A stretch of 64,000 bases of DNA, from the NCBI GenBank assembly GCA_026120185.1, contig JANUWF010002421.1, positions 1,488,001-1,552,000 of the forward strand, read 5' to 3'. The stretch comes from Voacanga thouarsii. Taxonomy: Eukaryota; Streptophyta; Magnoliopsida; Gentianales; Apocynaceae. Of this stretch, positions 44,490-56,079 are shown piece by piece. The notes beneath the pieces are model-generated. The model did no database searches. It worked only from the letters and a program-made list of their open reading frames with translations, and had not been told where the DNA came from. Each line of letters opens with the position of its first letter. Within the stretch, counting starts at the first letter, position 1. Made by a program: the position numbers and the translations under genes.

Positions 44490-46084
44490 TAATAGCCCAC
44501 CCAAAATCACCTTTGATTATGGGAAAAAGTCATGCATTGCATAGCATCTTGCATTTTATGTGGTAGCTAGAATAATTTTTATTTGCATGGATGCATGTGA
44601 ATTTTTCCGTTGCTCTTGCATTTGAATTAATTGATGTGAAATAGTTGTGGTGTTAAAGATTTAGATAAGGGAGGTTTTGTCGAAGATTTGGAAGAATGAG
44701 TATTGGGGTGGTAAGAACTTCTTGTAGAAAAAAATTAGTATTGGTATTGTTTTGGAATAGCGGGGAGGTTGGCGATTACCTTTGGTGACCCGAGTTCGAA
44801 TCCTACCTTTAGTGAAGTTAGTTTCTCTTCTTGAAATTCTTTTCCTTAAACCATTTCTTGTCTTGGCCGAAAAGAATCTAGCTATCCTAGAGAAATTTTA
44901 GTATTTTTACTCCATGGAAATAAGTGTCTATATTTATTTCCTAAATTCAAGGACTTTGATGTGAATAAAGTTCACCTTTAATTTTCAGCTTGTGTTCCTT
45001 AGGATTTTTGAAAAAACCCTAACTAGTAATTAAAAATATTAGCTTGATTTTAGCTAGATAGATGTTGCCATGGATAGGTGGAATTAATGAGTCCTTTTCC
45101 TAGTAGGAAATCTTGTTGATTTTAATCCTAGAATGTTAGCTAAAAATCTGGAAAAAAATTCCAGCAAGTGCCGCCACTTCTTGGAGGACTTTTAGCTCAA
45201 TCCAAACTCTTCTAGGACTAGAGGAAATCCTATCCAAATCCTTGATAAAATCATATTTTATTTCAACCCAAATTCAACTAGGATTTTCTTCCTTTTCCTA
45301 GCTGAATTTCGGCAGCTTTGTATCAACATAAGCTGTCCGAAATTCCAGCCATCTTTAGCAACAATCCAACTCTGTAAATCCTAGCTCGAAACACCTAAAT
45401 ACTCCTCATCAATTCAGGGTACCTTAGCTGCACAAAACCAAAATTTTATTCACACAAAAACACTGAAATTCGTCCAGCTTGTACACATAAAATTCGGTCA
45501 GCTTTGTGTAGGAATTTCGGCCAGCTTTGAACTCTTGCTCCAACCAAAATTCTGCACACAAAACACACCAAAAAACCCCAGCTGATCAAGCTATGTTCAG
45601 CGCCCAAAACCCTCAATTTTCCTCTGGAAATTTCGGTAGATGTATAGCAGCCAAAACAGTCCAAACCTTGCTACACTTGCACAGAATTTTCACAGCACTT
45701 GCACAGGATTTTTCAGTCATCAAAACTCACTCAAACTCTTCCTTGTTTGGCCCAAAATTCTGAACACATTCAGCCCTTCCTTTGAGCAGTATTTCAGCCA
45801 GCATAAAGAAGCAAATTGCAGAATATTTTCCTCCATTAAATTCACCTAAAATCGGCAGCAAGGAGACACGCAACAAGCTGAAACTTCGCATTTGCTGTCC
45901 AAGAAACCTAAAGCCATTAGGAGTCTTTCTAAACATCACCATCTAACCCTAAGCCAATCTTCTCCAACTCTAAAGCATAGCAACCGTCTACCCTCTCCAT
46001 TCTACACGAAAATTTCAGCAACATCTCTCTGCAAATTTTCGAAAACTCAAGACTATTCTATGCAAAAGTCGAGCACACCTTAAG

Positions 46085-47418
46085 GTAAGCACAAATCCTT
46101 TCAAGCTCTTGAAGCCGTTTTCTCTAATGATTCTTTTCTCTTTCTTCTACCCTTAAATCACGCCCCATAGAGGCTGATTTCATCTTCTTCCGTATTTTTT
46201 GGTCAAGAGAAGCAAAGGAGGTAGCTTCTCTCTTCTTCTCAAGCGAACTCGGGACGATCACCATAGGAGCATCGAGACCTTATTACCCGGTAGTTGCAAG
46301 GTAAGGGAATACCCTCCCTTGATGCCGAAAGTAAAGTTTAATGGTGTTTATTAGCAAGATAAACATGTGGTCTTAGTATATGATCTTTGGAGATTGAATA
46401 GTTTACTTGGAATTAAATAGGGGATTGCGAATTGTTGTGAAAATAAATGGGATTAGAGCATCTTTGAATTAATTGAGACCCTGATCATGATATTATATGG
46501 TTTAGATCAGGTGGATAATTGAGGAAAGCCAGCTGTGAATTTATCGCATTTATCTGAGGTATATCAAGTAAGTCCTTGCATAAACTCTTTCATTAAACGT
46601 TGTGATGGTAAGTCCTTTTATAAACTATTTTGTTAAATGTTGTGATGGCAAGTCCATGTTGTGAAGCTTTGTAAAGCTATTGTTAAACCATGTTTTCTTG
46701 GGTTGTAAACGTAGATATTTATTCTTTAAACGGTTTTGTCAAATTAACGATTTTATCAAGAAAACTATTCTTTTCCTTAAATTTTTAGAAATCTCTTTTA
46801 AAGAAAACCACATTTTACAAAGCCAAGGTTTGAAAATATTTTGAATCAGGAATTGACGGATATGTTCGTTGAGTACTCAATAAGGGTAGGCTAACAATAC
46901 TAGTCTTGGAGGGCTAGCGTAAGTCTTCTGGCAGGAGGCCACCTCCAGAACATAAACTCTGCTCGAAAAGGCAACAGTGTTGGTTGGTCTGGCCAGTCCG
47001 AGCTAGCATGTGTACCTGGTATGGTATTTGTATTCCTGGCATGGATACCCGGATGGTTTTGTTGGGTGTAGAGATGGAGGAGTATCTCACCCGGTGGGCT
47101 GTACACTCACCTTGATCAGAATGCCCAACGTGTGGTAATCTGGTCCGAACAAGGTGCACAAAGTGTGGTGCCTTGGCCATTTTGTTCTTATGGAACCCAA
47201 CGTGTGGTGACATGACTTTTATCCGAGTGGAGGATTTGTTTTGTACAAAGTTTGACAATGAGAAAAACCTACTTCTTGTGAAAAGAGATTGTTTATGACT
47301 TGCCAAATTATTTCTACAAATGTTTTACACTTTGCATACACGTACTATTCAAAACACCACGTGAACACACATGACTTACTGAGATTTATTCTCACATCGT
47401 TTTACATCATGTTTTCAG
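46085..47418 (+). other. Predicted LTR intron in Tekay-2 5' LTR
   Basis: Donor TTAAG/GTAAGC and acceptor ACATCATGTTTTCAG/G, 1334 nt. Confidence 0.5.
46570..46660 (+). repeat. Short tandem duplication specific to Tekay subfamily 2
   Basis: The unit '...aaac...tttgttaaa(c/t)gttgtgatggtaagtcc' occurs twice here, at 53507-53590 and in the minus-strand solo LTR (59645-59730), but once in Tekay-1. Confidence 0.75.
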
Positions 47419-47705
47419 GAGATAGACCGTGCTGAGTCAACAGGGCATGTAATAGTTGAAACTTTTGCTATTTTCTCTATCCGTTCTAGGCGATATTTGT
47501 TGCTTATGCTTCTAAACAATATTTTTTTTATTCCGTTTTGCTCCAAGTTGAGCCTGATGTAATAAGAGTATTTCTTTATTTATCTAAGTTGATCCTTTTA
47601 GAGATTGCCTTTATATTTTATACCTCGTTCTAAAGACCTCTTGTCCTACGAGACGGGGCGACATCCCCGCCCTTTTAAGGGTACGTAGTCGTGGGGTGTT
47701 ACAAG

Positions 47706-47716
47706 TGGTATCAGAG
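47706..47716 (+). other. Tekay-2 primer-binding site
   Basis: TGGTATCAGAG two bases after the LTR, identical to that of Tekay-1. Confidence 0.92.
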
Positions 47717-47803
47717 ACATGGTTTAGGCAATTACTGGTCTTATGGGGTTCTATTTTCTTAAGTATTCTGATCTGGTGCTAATATTTATCTTTTGTTCAT
47801 AGG

Positions 47804-48370
47804 ATGGTCAAAAGAGTTGTATCAGCTGTTAGAGACTGGCCCACTGGTTGCGGGAATCCACCTGCCCTACTACTCGTAGCCGATCCACATGCGTCTAATT
47901 CAGAGAGAGAGTGTGAGCCGTCAGTGTTAGACGACCCGGTGGTTGAGACGGAGATAGAGGTCGAGGAGAGCTTAGGGGAAGATGAGGAGGATGAGGAGAC
48001 GGTGGAGTTGAGTGAGGGAGAGGTAGACGAGCTAGGGAATGAGGGAGACGATGAGAACGAGGGAGAGATGGTTGGGGTAGAAAGAGAGGACGAGGAGGTA
48101 ATGGAGGTTGTCCCAGGAGAGAGAGACAGTAGGCAGTCAGCTCTAGGAGGGGTAGATAAGGGAAAGAGGAAGCTAGAAGGGAGTCCTAAGGGGTGTGGAC
48201 TCCGATATGGACTGGGTGTAGATGCCATGCTAAGGAGAAAGGGGTTGGTTGATCCATCTGACTTGGAAAGTGAGAGGCCCGCGCCTAAGGGTATAGTCAG
48301 ATTAGCATTTGACGAGCTCTATGAGATGGCCATGAGAGCCAAGAGATGCCGAGAGGGTGAGTCAGGGTAG
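47804..48370 (+). CDS. Extra acidic ORF between primer site and gag of Tekay-2 (ORF1)
   Basis: 188 codons, the counterpart of 30828-31490. It has the same N-terminus (MVKRVVSAVRDWPTGCGNPP), an acidic middle and a C-terminal block (CGLRYGLGVDAMLRRKGL, DELYEMAMRAKRCREG). Relative to Tekay-1 it lacks about 33 residues in frame after EVMEV. No stop interrupts it. The frame stays open for 41 codons after its TAG (48368-48370), up to TAG at 48494-48496, exactly as in Tekay-1. Preceded by an acceptor-like TTCATAG/G. Function is unknown. Confidence 0.7.
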   Translation: MVKRVVSAVRDWPTGCGNPPALLLVADPHASNSERECEPSVLDDPVVETEIEVEESLGEDEEDEETVELSEGEVDELGNEGDDENEGEMVGVEREDEEVMEVVPGERDSRQSALGGVDKGKRKLEGSPKGCGLRYGLGVDAMLRRKGLVDPSDLESERPAPKGIVRLAFDELYEMAMRAKRCREGESG

Positions 48371-48811
48371 CCAAGGGGGAGCATTGGTTTCACAAGGAAC
48401 TACATAGGGAGGCCCGATAGTTCCGTGGGGTGGCTGGTGGAACCGGCCTCTGACGACTTCGATACTTCTGTTGAAACTAGAGAGAGTCGAACATAGAAGA
48501 CCAGCAGCTTTTACTTTTTCTTTCTTTGGAATTTGCATACTTTTGTTTGTTTATCTTTTTTTTTAGGGAGCATGTGGCTCATAGGGCCTATTTATCATTC
48601 TAAATAAAAAGGGAATCGTATGAGATGACCCCTTCTTTTCTACAAAGAATGGTTTATATGACAAGCATGAGTTTCGTTTATTACTTGATTTATCTCTGCA
48701 CGTTATCATCACTTCTCTTTTAGATGAGTACATTACTATCATCTGATCATGCACCTAAGCATATTCTTTTCCCCCTTGATAACTAACTGACCCTAAGTGA
48801 ATGTGATTAAG

Positions 48812-49361
48812 ATGGCACCAAGACGCCGAACAGTTGTGCATAGCAGAACGGTGCAGGAGAGTGCATCCTCCACCCCTGGAGTTTGAACGAATGCGTCGTT
48901 CCACCCCCGATGTGGAAGAGTACCTGCCAGGAGAGCAGGAGATAGCTTCGGAGAGGTCACAGGATGTGACCATGGGTCAGGCCTTCGACAAGATGGCCTC
49001 GATCCTACAGAACCTGACTGAAAGGGTGGATAAGGTGGCTAGGAAACCACCGCGGGGAGAGGACGAGGCCCTGGAGCGTTTCCTGAAGTTCCAGCCTCCC
49101 ACATTCCAGGGGGAGGTGGAACAGGATGAGAAAGCCGAGCAATGGATTGAGCAGGTGGAGGACATTTTTGCTACTTTGCAATACTCGAAAGAGAGGATGG
49201 TGAAGTTCGCCGCTTTTCGGCTAAGAGGACCGTCCCGAGCATGGTGGCAGCGGGTACAGGGTGATTGGGACAAGGAGGAGCAGGAGTGGACCTGGGACGA
49301 TTTACGGAGGCTTTCCGGGCTAGGTACTATCGGCATTTCATTAAAAACTTCTCTACTTTAG
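48812..49361 (+). pseudogene. Tekay-2 gag, N-terminal half only
   Basis: ATG at 48812 (MAPRRRTVVHSRTVQ). An extra C near 48874 shifts the frame, which then reads MRRSTPDVEEYLPGEQEIA, ALERFLKFQPPTFQGEVEQD and FRLRGPSRAWWQRVQ. At about 49312-49328 the sequence jumps from gag into the end of RT, so the zinc knuckles, protease and most of RT are gone. The codons from there to 49361 are out-of-frame read-through. Confidence 0.9.
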
Positions 49362-50180
49362 CTTCACCGATGACACGACTGTTGTAGAAGGATGTCGTTT
49401 TTGCTTAGAGTGAGAAGTACGAGAAGAGCTTCCAAGAACTTAAGAGGAGGTTGATTTCAGCACCCGTATTGAGTCTGCCCGAGGCTGATAAGCCCTATGC
49501 ACTCTATACAAATGCATCTAAGAAAGGACTAGGAGCTGTGCTGATGCAGGAAGGGAATGTCATAGCTTATGCATCTAGGAAGCTAAAGCCACACGAAGTT
49601 AATTATCCCACGCATGACCTAGAGCTAGCAGCTATAGTGTTCGCCTTGAAGAAATGGTGACATTACTTGTATGGTGCGTAATACGAGGTTTTTACGGACC
49701 ATAAGAGTTTGAAGTACATCTTCACGCAAAAGGACTTGAATCTCCGGCAGCGTAGGTGGATAGAGTTCCTAGAAGAATATAAGTGCCCTATTAACTATTA
49801 TTCGGGTAAAGCGAATGTTGTAGCAGACGCTCTAAGTCGAAAGGTGAAAATGGCACACTTGAGAATACAGAAGGTGTCGGTAGTCCAAGATATCCTGGAG
49901 AAAGAGGCGCAAGTGCAAGAGAGGAAGATCTGCGTGAGCAACCTGACCCTGAAACCCGATCTGGCCAAGGAAATTGTATCAGGTCAACAGAGCAGCACAG
50001 AATTTCAAACTTTCTGGGAGAAAGAGATCGCGAGAGGAGGTGGCGATTTTCAAACCGACGAGAAGGGAATATTATACTTTCGGGGCCGGATTTGTGTACC
50101 AGACATCCAAGACTTAAGGAAGAGGATACTGGACGAAGCGCACAAGAGCAAATACACCATACAACCTGGGGAGGTAAAGA
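49322..50180 (+). pseudogene. Tekay-2 RT end and RNase H
   Basis: Starts in the RT connection (YYRHFIKNFSTLA). RNase H has [17 protein letters not shown], where the usual TDAS is TNAS (catalytic Asp to Asn). [13 protein letters not shown] follows, then a stop (49658), [16 protein letters not shown] and [13 protein letters not shown]. Stops lie at 49386, 49406, 49658 and 49679. Confidence 0.9.
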
Positions 50181-51404
50181 TGTACCAAGACTTGAAGAGG
50201 AAATATTAGTGGGCTGGAATGAAGAGGGATATAGTACAGCATGTGTCAACCTGCCTGACGTGCCAGAAGGTTAAAATGTAACATAAGAAGTCTATAGGGT
50301 AACTGCAACTGTTACCGATTCCCGAATAGAAATGGGAAGAGATGACCATGGACTTTGTGACTGGCCTTCCGATGACCAAGTCACACAAAGATGCGATCTG
50401 GGTGGTAGTGGACTGATTGACCAAGACAGCGCACTTCATATCGGTAAACGTAAGGGACCCGATGAAAAAGTTGGCTCAGACATATACCCGAGAAATTGTA
50501 AGGTTGCATGGTGTACCGTCGAGCATCGTGTCAGAGAGGGACCCTAGATTCACTTCAAGGTTCTGGGGTAAATTCCAGGAGTCCTTGGGCACGACCCTGA
50601 AATTCAGCACCTCTGCTCATCCGCAAACAGACGGTCAATCCGAATGAGTCATTCAAATACTGGAAGACATGCTCCAAGCATGTATCTTGGACTTTGGAGA
50701 TAAGTGGATTGAGTCTTTACTGCATGCGGATTTAGCATATAATAACAGTTATCAGGCGTCGATCGAAATGGCGCCATACGAAGCACTGTATGGGCAAAAA
50801 TGCCAAGTACCGATTTACTGGGGATGGACAGAAGAAGGGAACGTTAAGAAGACTGGTGAAGTATGCATTCAGGAGATGACGGACAAGATTAAGTTAATTC
50901 GGGAAAGGCTAAGGGTAGCGCAAAGCAGACAGAAGAGTTATGCAGACACAAGGAGGAGGGAATTGGAGTTCCAAGTAGGTGACCGTGCATTCTTGAAGTT
51001 GACTCCTAGTAGAGGAATCTTGAAAAATCCGAGGAGAGGGAAGTTGAGTCCTAGGTATTTGGGACCATTCCCGATATTGGAGAAAATTGGATCGGTTGCT
51101 ACCGATTGGATCTACCTGATGGTCTAACCGGGATGCATGTTGTATTTCATGTCTCTCAGTTGAAAAGTACAATCCCGATCCGAGTCATGTACTCAATGAG
51201 GAACCGTTGGAGTTGCAACCCAATCTGAGTTATGTGCAGAGACCTGTCAAGATCTTGGAGCGGAGTATTAAGACGCTCCGAAACAAGCAGATACCCATGG
51301 TGAAGATACTTTGGGATCATCATGGGGCACAGGATGCAACGTGGGAAACAGAGGAAAGGTTTAGACGGAAGTGTCCGGGTATGCTCGAAGGGTATGAAAT
51401 CTAA
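50181..51404 (+). pseudogene. Tekay-2 integrase and chromodomain
   Basis: CLTCQKVKM zinc region; catalytic core with MTMDFVTGLPM, SERDPRFTSRFWG and HPQTDGQSE; then NNSYQASIEMAPYEALYGQKC. Two single-base losses near 51099 and 51166 shift the frame before the chromodomain (RPVKILERSIKTLRNKQIP, KILWDHHGAQDATWE). Stops lie at 50206, 50278, 50299, 50325, 50414 and 50644. Final stop at 51402-51404. Confidence 0.9.
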
Positions 51405-51421
51405 AGTTCGGGACGAAATTC

Positions 51422-51438
51422 TTTTAAGAGGGAGGGGA
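51422..51438 (+). other. Tekay-2 polypurine tract
   Basis: 'ttttaagagggaggggat' directly before the 3' LTR. Confidence 0.88.
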
Positions 51439-54400
51439 TGTAATACCCCGCCCAAAACCACCTTTGACTATGGGAAAAAGTAATGCATTGCATATCATCT
51501 TGCATTTTATGTGGTAGCTAGAATAATTTTTATTTGCATGGATCCCTATGAATTTTTCCGTTGCTCTTGCATTTGAATTAATTGATGTGAAATAGTTGTG
51601 GTGTTAAAGATTTAGATAAGGGAGGTTTTGTCGAAGATTTGGAAGAATGAGTATTGGGGTGGTAAGAACTTCTTGTAGAAAAAAATTAGTATTGGAATTG
51701 TTTTGGAATAGCGGAGATGGTGGTGATTACCTTTGGTGACCCGAGTTCGAATCCTACCTTTAGTGAAGTTAGTTTCTCTTCTTGAAATTCTTTTCCTTAA
51801 ACCATTTCTTGTCTTGGCCGAAAAAGAATCTAGCTATCCTAGAGAAATTTTAGTATTTTTACTCCAAGGAAAATAAGTCTATATTTATTTCCTAAATTCA
51901 AGGACTTTGATGTGAATAAAGTTCACCTTTAATTTTCAGCTTGTGTTCCTTAGGATTTTTGAAAAAACCCTAACTAGTAATTAAAAATATTAGCTTGATT
52001 TTAGCTAGATAGATGTTGCCATGGATAGGTGGAATTAATGAGTCCTTTTCCTAGTAGTAAATCTTGTTGACTTTAGTCCTAGAATGTTAGCTAAAAATCT
52101 GGAAAAAAATTCCAGCAAGTGCCGCCACTTCTTGGAGGACTTTTAGCTCAATCCAAACTCTTCTAGGACTAGAGGAAATCCTATCCAAATCCTTGATAAA
52201 ATCATATTTTATTTCAACCCAAATTCAACTAGGATTTTCTTCCTTTTCCTAGCTGAATTTCGGCAGCTTTCCGAAATTCCAGCCATCTTTAGCTACAATC
52301 CAACTCAACAAATCCTAGCTCAAAACACCTAAATACTCCTCATCAATTTAGGGTACCTTAGCTGCACAAAACCAGAATTTTATTCACATAAAAACACTGA
52401 AATTCGTCCAGCTTGTACACAGAAAATTCGGTCAGCTTTGTGCAGGAATTCGGCCAGCTTTGAACTCTTGCTCCAATCGAAATTATGAGCAAAAAACACA
52501 CCAAAAAACCCCAGCTGATCAAGCTATGTTCAGCGCCCAAAACCCTCAATTTTCCTCTGGAAATTTCGGTAGAAGTACAGCAGCCAAAACAGTCCAAACC
52601 TTGCTACACTTGCACAGAATTTTCACAGCACTTGCACAGGATTTTTCAGTCATCAAAACTCACTCAAACTCTTCCTTGTTTGGCCCAAAATTCTGAACAC
52701 ATTCAGCCCTTCCTTTGAGCAGTATGCCAGCATAAAGGAGCAAATTGCAGAATATTTTCCTCCATTAAACTCACCTAAAATCGGCAGCAAGGAGACACGC
52801 AACAAGCTGAAACTTCGCCTTTGCTGTCCAAGAAACCTAAAGCCATTAGGAGTCTTTCTAAACATCACCATCTAACCCTAAGCCAATCTTCTCCAAATCT
52901 AAATCATAGCAACCATCCACCCTCTCTATTCTACACGAAAATTTCAGCAACATCTCTCTGCAAATTTTCGAACACTCAAGACTATTCTATGCAAAAGTCG
53001 AGCACACCTTAAGATAAGCACAAATCCTTTCAAGCTCTTGATGCCGTTTTCTCTAATGATTCTTTTCTCTTTCTTCTACCCTTAAATCACACCCCATAGA
53101 GGCTGATTTCATCTTCTTCCTTATTTTTTTGTCAAGAGAAGCAAAGGAGGTAGCTTCTCTCTTCTTCTCAAGTGAACTCGGGACGATCACCATAGGAGCA
53201 TCGAGACCTTATTACCCGGCAGTTGCAAGGTAAGGGAATACCCTCCGTTGATGCCGAAAGTAAATTTTAATGGTGTTTATTAGCAAGATAAACATGTGGT
53301 CGTAGTATATGATCTTTGGAGATTGAATAGTTTACTTGGAATTAAATAGGGGATTGCGAATTGTTGTGAAAATAAATGGGATTAGAGCATCATTGAATTA
53401 ATTGAGACCCTGATCATGATATTATATGGTTTAGATCAGGTGGATAATTGAGGAAAGCCAGCTGTGAATTTATCGCATTTATCTAAGGCATATCAAGTAA
53501 GTCCTTGCATAAACTCTTTCATTAAACGTTGTGATGGTAAGTCATTTTATAAACTGTTTTGTTAAATGTTGTGATGGTAAGTCCATGTTGTGAAGCTTTG
53601 TAAAGCTATTGTTAAACCATGTTTGCTTGGGTTGTAAACGTGGATATTTATTCTTTAAACGGTTTTGTCAAATTAACGATTTTATCAAGAAAACTATTCT
53701 TTTCCTTAAATTTTTAGAAATCTCTTTTAAAGAAAACCACGTTTTACAAAGCCAATGTTTGAAAATATTTTGAATCAGGAATTGACGGATATGTTCGTTG
53801 AGTACTCAATAAGGGTAGGCTAACAATACTAGTCTTGGAGGGCTAGCGTAAGTCTTCTGGCAGGAGGCCACCTCCAGAAGATAAACTCTGCTCGAAAAGG
53901 CGACAGTGTTGGTTGGTCAGGCCAGTCCGAGCTAGCATGTGTACCTGGTATGGTATTTGTATTCCCGGCATTGACACCCGGATGGTTTTGTTGGGTGTAG
54001 AGATGGAGGAGTATCTCACCCGGTGGGCTGTACACTCACCTTGATCAGAACGCCCAACGTTTGGTAATCTGGTCCGGACAAGGTGCACAAAGTGTGGTGC
54101 CTTGGCCATTTTGTTCTCATGGAACCCAACGTGTGGTGACATGACTTTTATCCGAGTGGAGGATTTATTTTGTACAAAGTGTGACAATGAGAAAAACCCA
54201 CTCCTTGCGAAAAAAGATTGTTTATGACTTGCCAAATTATTTCTACAAATGTTTTACACTTTGCATGCACGTACTATTCAAAACACCATGTGCACACACA
54301 GGACTTACTGAGATTTATTCTCACACCGTTTTACATCATGTTTTCAGGAGATAGACCGTGCTGAGTCAACAGGGCATGTAATAGTTGAAGCTTTTGCTAC

Positions 54401-54632
54401 TTTCTCTATCCTTTCTAGGAGACATTTGTTGCTTATGCTTCTAAATAATATTTTGTTTTATTCCATTTTGCTCCTAGTTGAGCCTGATGTAATAAGAGTA
54501 TTTCTTTATTCATCTAAGTTGATCCTTTTGGAGATTGCCTTTATATTTTATACCTCGTTCTAAAGACCCCTTGTCCTACGAGACGGGGCGACATCCCCAC
54601 CATTTTTGGGTACGTAGTCGTGGGGTGTCACA
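51439..54632 (+). repeat. Tekay-2 3' LTR
   Basis: Starts TGTAATACCCC and ends GGGGTGTCACA. The donor is changed to TTAAG/ATAAGC (about 53012); the acceptor is kept. tRNA-like block at 51710-51758. Confidence 0.92.
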
Positions 54633-54637
54633 TGGCG
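54633..54637. repeat. Target-site duplication TGGCG (right of Tekay-2)
   Basis: Pairs with TGGCA at 44485-44489. Confidence 0.75.
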
Positions 54638-56059
54638 GCTAGGGTTTTTTGCAAGGAGAAATGAGAGAGGGAGTAGAGAAATGATCGTGTAACCTTTAGG
54701 GTTTAGGAGTTGTATTTCTTGTGTCTTCAAGCTAGAAGGAATTGTGCATATATGCTATATATTACGTGAAAATCCCCTACTGAAAATACTCCATCTAAGA
54801 ATTCTAAAACAGTTAGTATTCTCTAATTGTAATCGGAAACATTAAGTTCTTACAATTAAAATTTGGACCATAAATTAAACTAATTATAATTTGGCCACAA
54901 CTTCTCTTTCTCGCAATTAACCCCACTATGTTATCAAATAACAATTTGAGTATATAATTCTCTATTGTGTGTGATCTATTTGGTTTCCCAGTTAATTGGT
55001 AGCAAATATGAATTAATTCTAATGTCTTTGAGATTAATAATCTATAATTAATTAGAATTAATCATATCTATTCTAATCAGGATTGGTTTATTAATTAATC
55101 AATTAATAAACCTATATTCCCAGATCATGAGTGGTCTAGCAACGCATCATGATCATCCAAGAGTCCAGGAACTCAAGTGGCTTGACATGAACCTTTCAAT
55201 AACAAACTAAAGTGCAATTAACTCCTTTCACCATATAATATCTCAATCGGTTAGGAGTATAGAATTAGTGCCAACTCCCTCCAAAATATATTAATTTTGG
55301 CCCAAATATAATAGTACTTGTACTAGGAACCCACTATTCTAGATATGTATCAATTGAAATAGTTTCCAATACACAGTCGCCTTGGCCAAGGACTTCTCGA
55401 GAAGTAATTCCTACAAGTGGCCGTGAGATATTCGCCCATACTATTAGGAGTGGTGAATCCTTTATTGACCCTCTCCACTACTTTCTTTTACCTTATAATG
55501 TACCCAATATCCATCCTATAGGTGGCCCTTGATATGGCTCCAGAGATTGGAATCAAAGCACAATGCATAGTAAACAAAGTACTTTGGAGATCTCAATTCT
55601 AAGGATACTTGCACATTTGCTATATTGAGATTATATCACTGGCACTAAGTAGCTATCCATATGATTATCTTATAGCTAGGTCATCTAATGAACTTGTTCC
55701 ATTAACAAGCATCTATGTGTTAACTTTGAGTATCTCAATATTCACAGATATGAGAACTACCGCCTGATCAAATCAGGAAATCTAACACATGCTAGTCTTA
55801 ACGCGTTAATGATGTCCTATTTCATTAATACTACGACTAGGAACTACTTAAGTACTAACACTATACAGTGTAGTAGGAATCTCATACCATGATCTCTATC
55901 ATGATTTCCTTAACACAGTGTTGTATTAGGGACTTTATGTAACAGTTATATTACATAAAAGTAAACAAAAAAAATTGTAAGATAAATAATACCTTTTATT
56001 AAAATAAAATGTGACATATAAAATGTACAAGTGATTACCTTTAGGGCATAACACTTACA
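54633..56059 (-). repeat. Angela-2 3' LTR, right piece
   Basis: Continues 44168-44489 after Tekay-2, starting in 'tggcggctaggg' (compare 'gacttagggctg'-like text at 9615) and ending 'aacacttaca'. The two pieces add up to about 1.75 kb, the same size as the Angela-1 LTRs. Confidence 0.9.
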
Positions 56060-56075
56060 AACTCCCACTTGTACT
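56060..56075 (-). other. Angela-2 polypurine tract
   Basis: On the minus strand 'agtacaagtgggagtt' directly before the 3' LTR. Confidence 0.75.
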
Positions 56076-56079
56076 AGAG

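Larger units (their letters stand above)
44490..47703 (+). repeat. Tekay-2 5' LTR
   Basis: Starts TGTAATAGCCC and ends GGGGTGTTACA. It differs from Tekay-1 by many substitutions and by a duplicated segment of about 50 bp (46570-46660). The tRNA-like block (44757-44807), donor (46084/46085), ACGTG block (about 47121-47205) and acceptor (47418) are all present. Confidence 0.92.
44490..54632 (+). mobile_element. Tekay-2: Tekay/Del-like chromovirus with internal deletion
   Basis: 10,143 bp with LTRs 44490-47703 and 51439-54632 (about 3.2 kb each) and an internal part of only 3.7 kb. It keeps ORF1, the first half of gag, then jumps into the end of RT and continues through RNase H, integrase and chromodomain. 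By eye about nine differences occur in the first 160 bp of its LTRs, so it is older than Tekay-1. It sits in the Angela-2 LTR. Confidence 0.94.

Noticed and set aside
53843..54235. A 130-codon minus-strand ORF in the Tekay LTR, also seen at 46914-47306 and in part at 30051, 39039 and 58997
   Set aside because: It lies antisense within repeated LTR DNA, and its frame is shared only because the LTR copies are similar. It is shorter in Tekay-1 and matches no known family.
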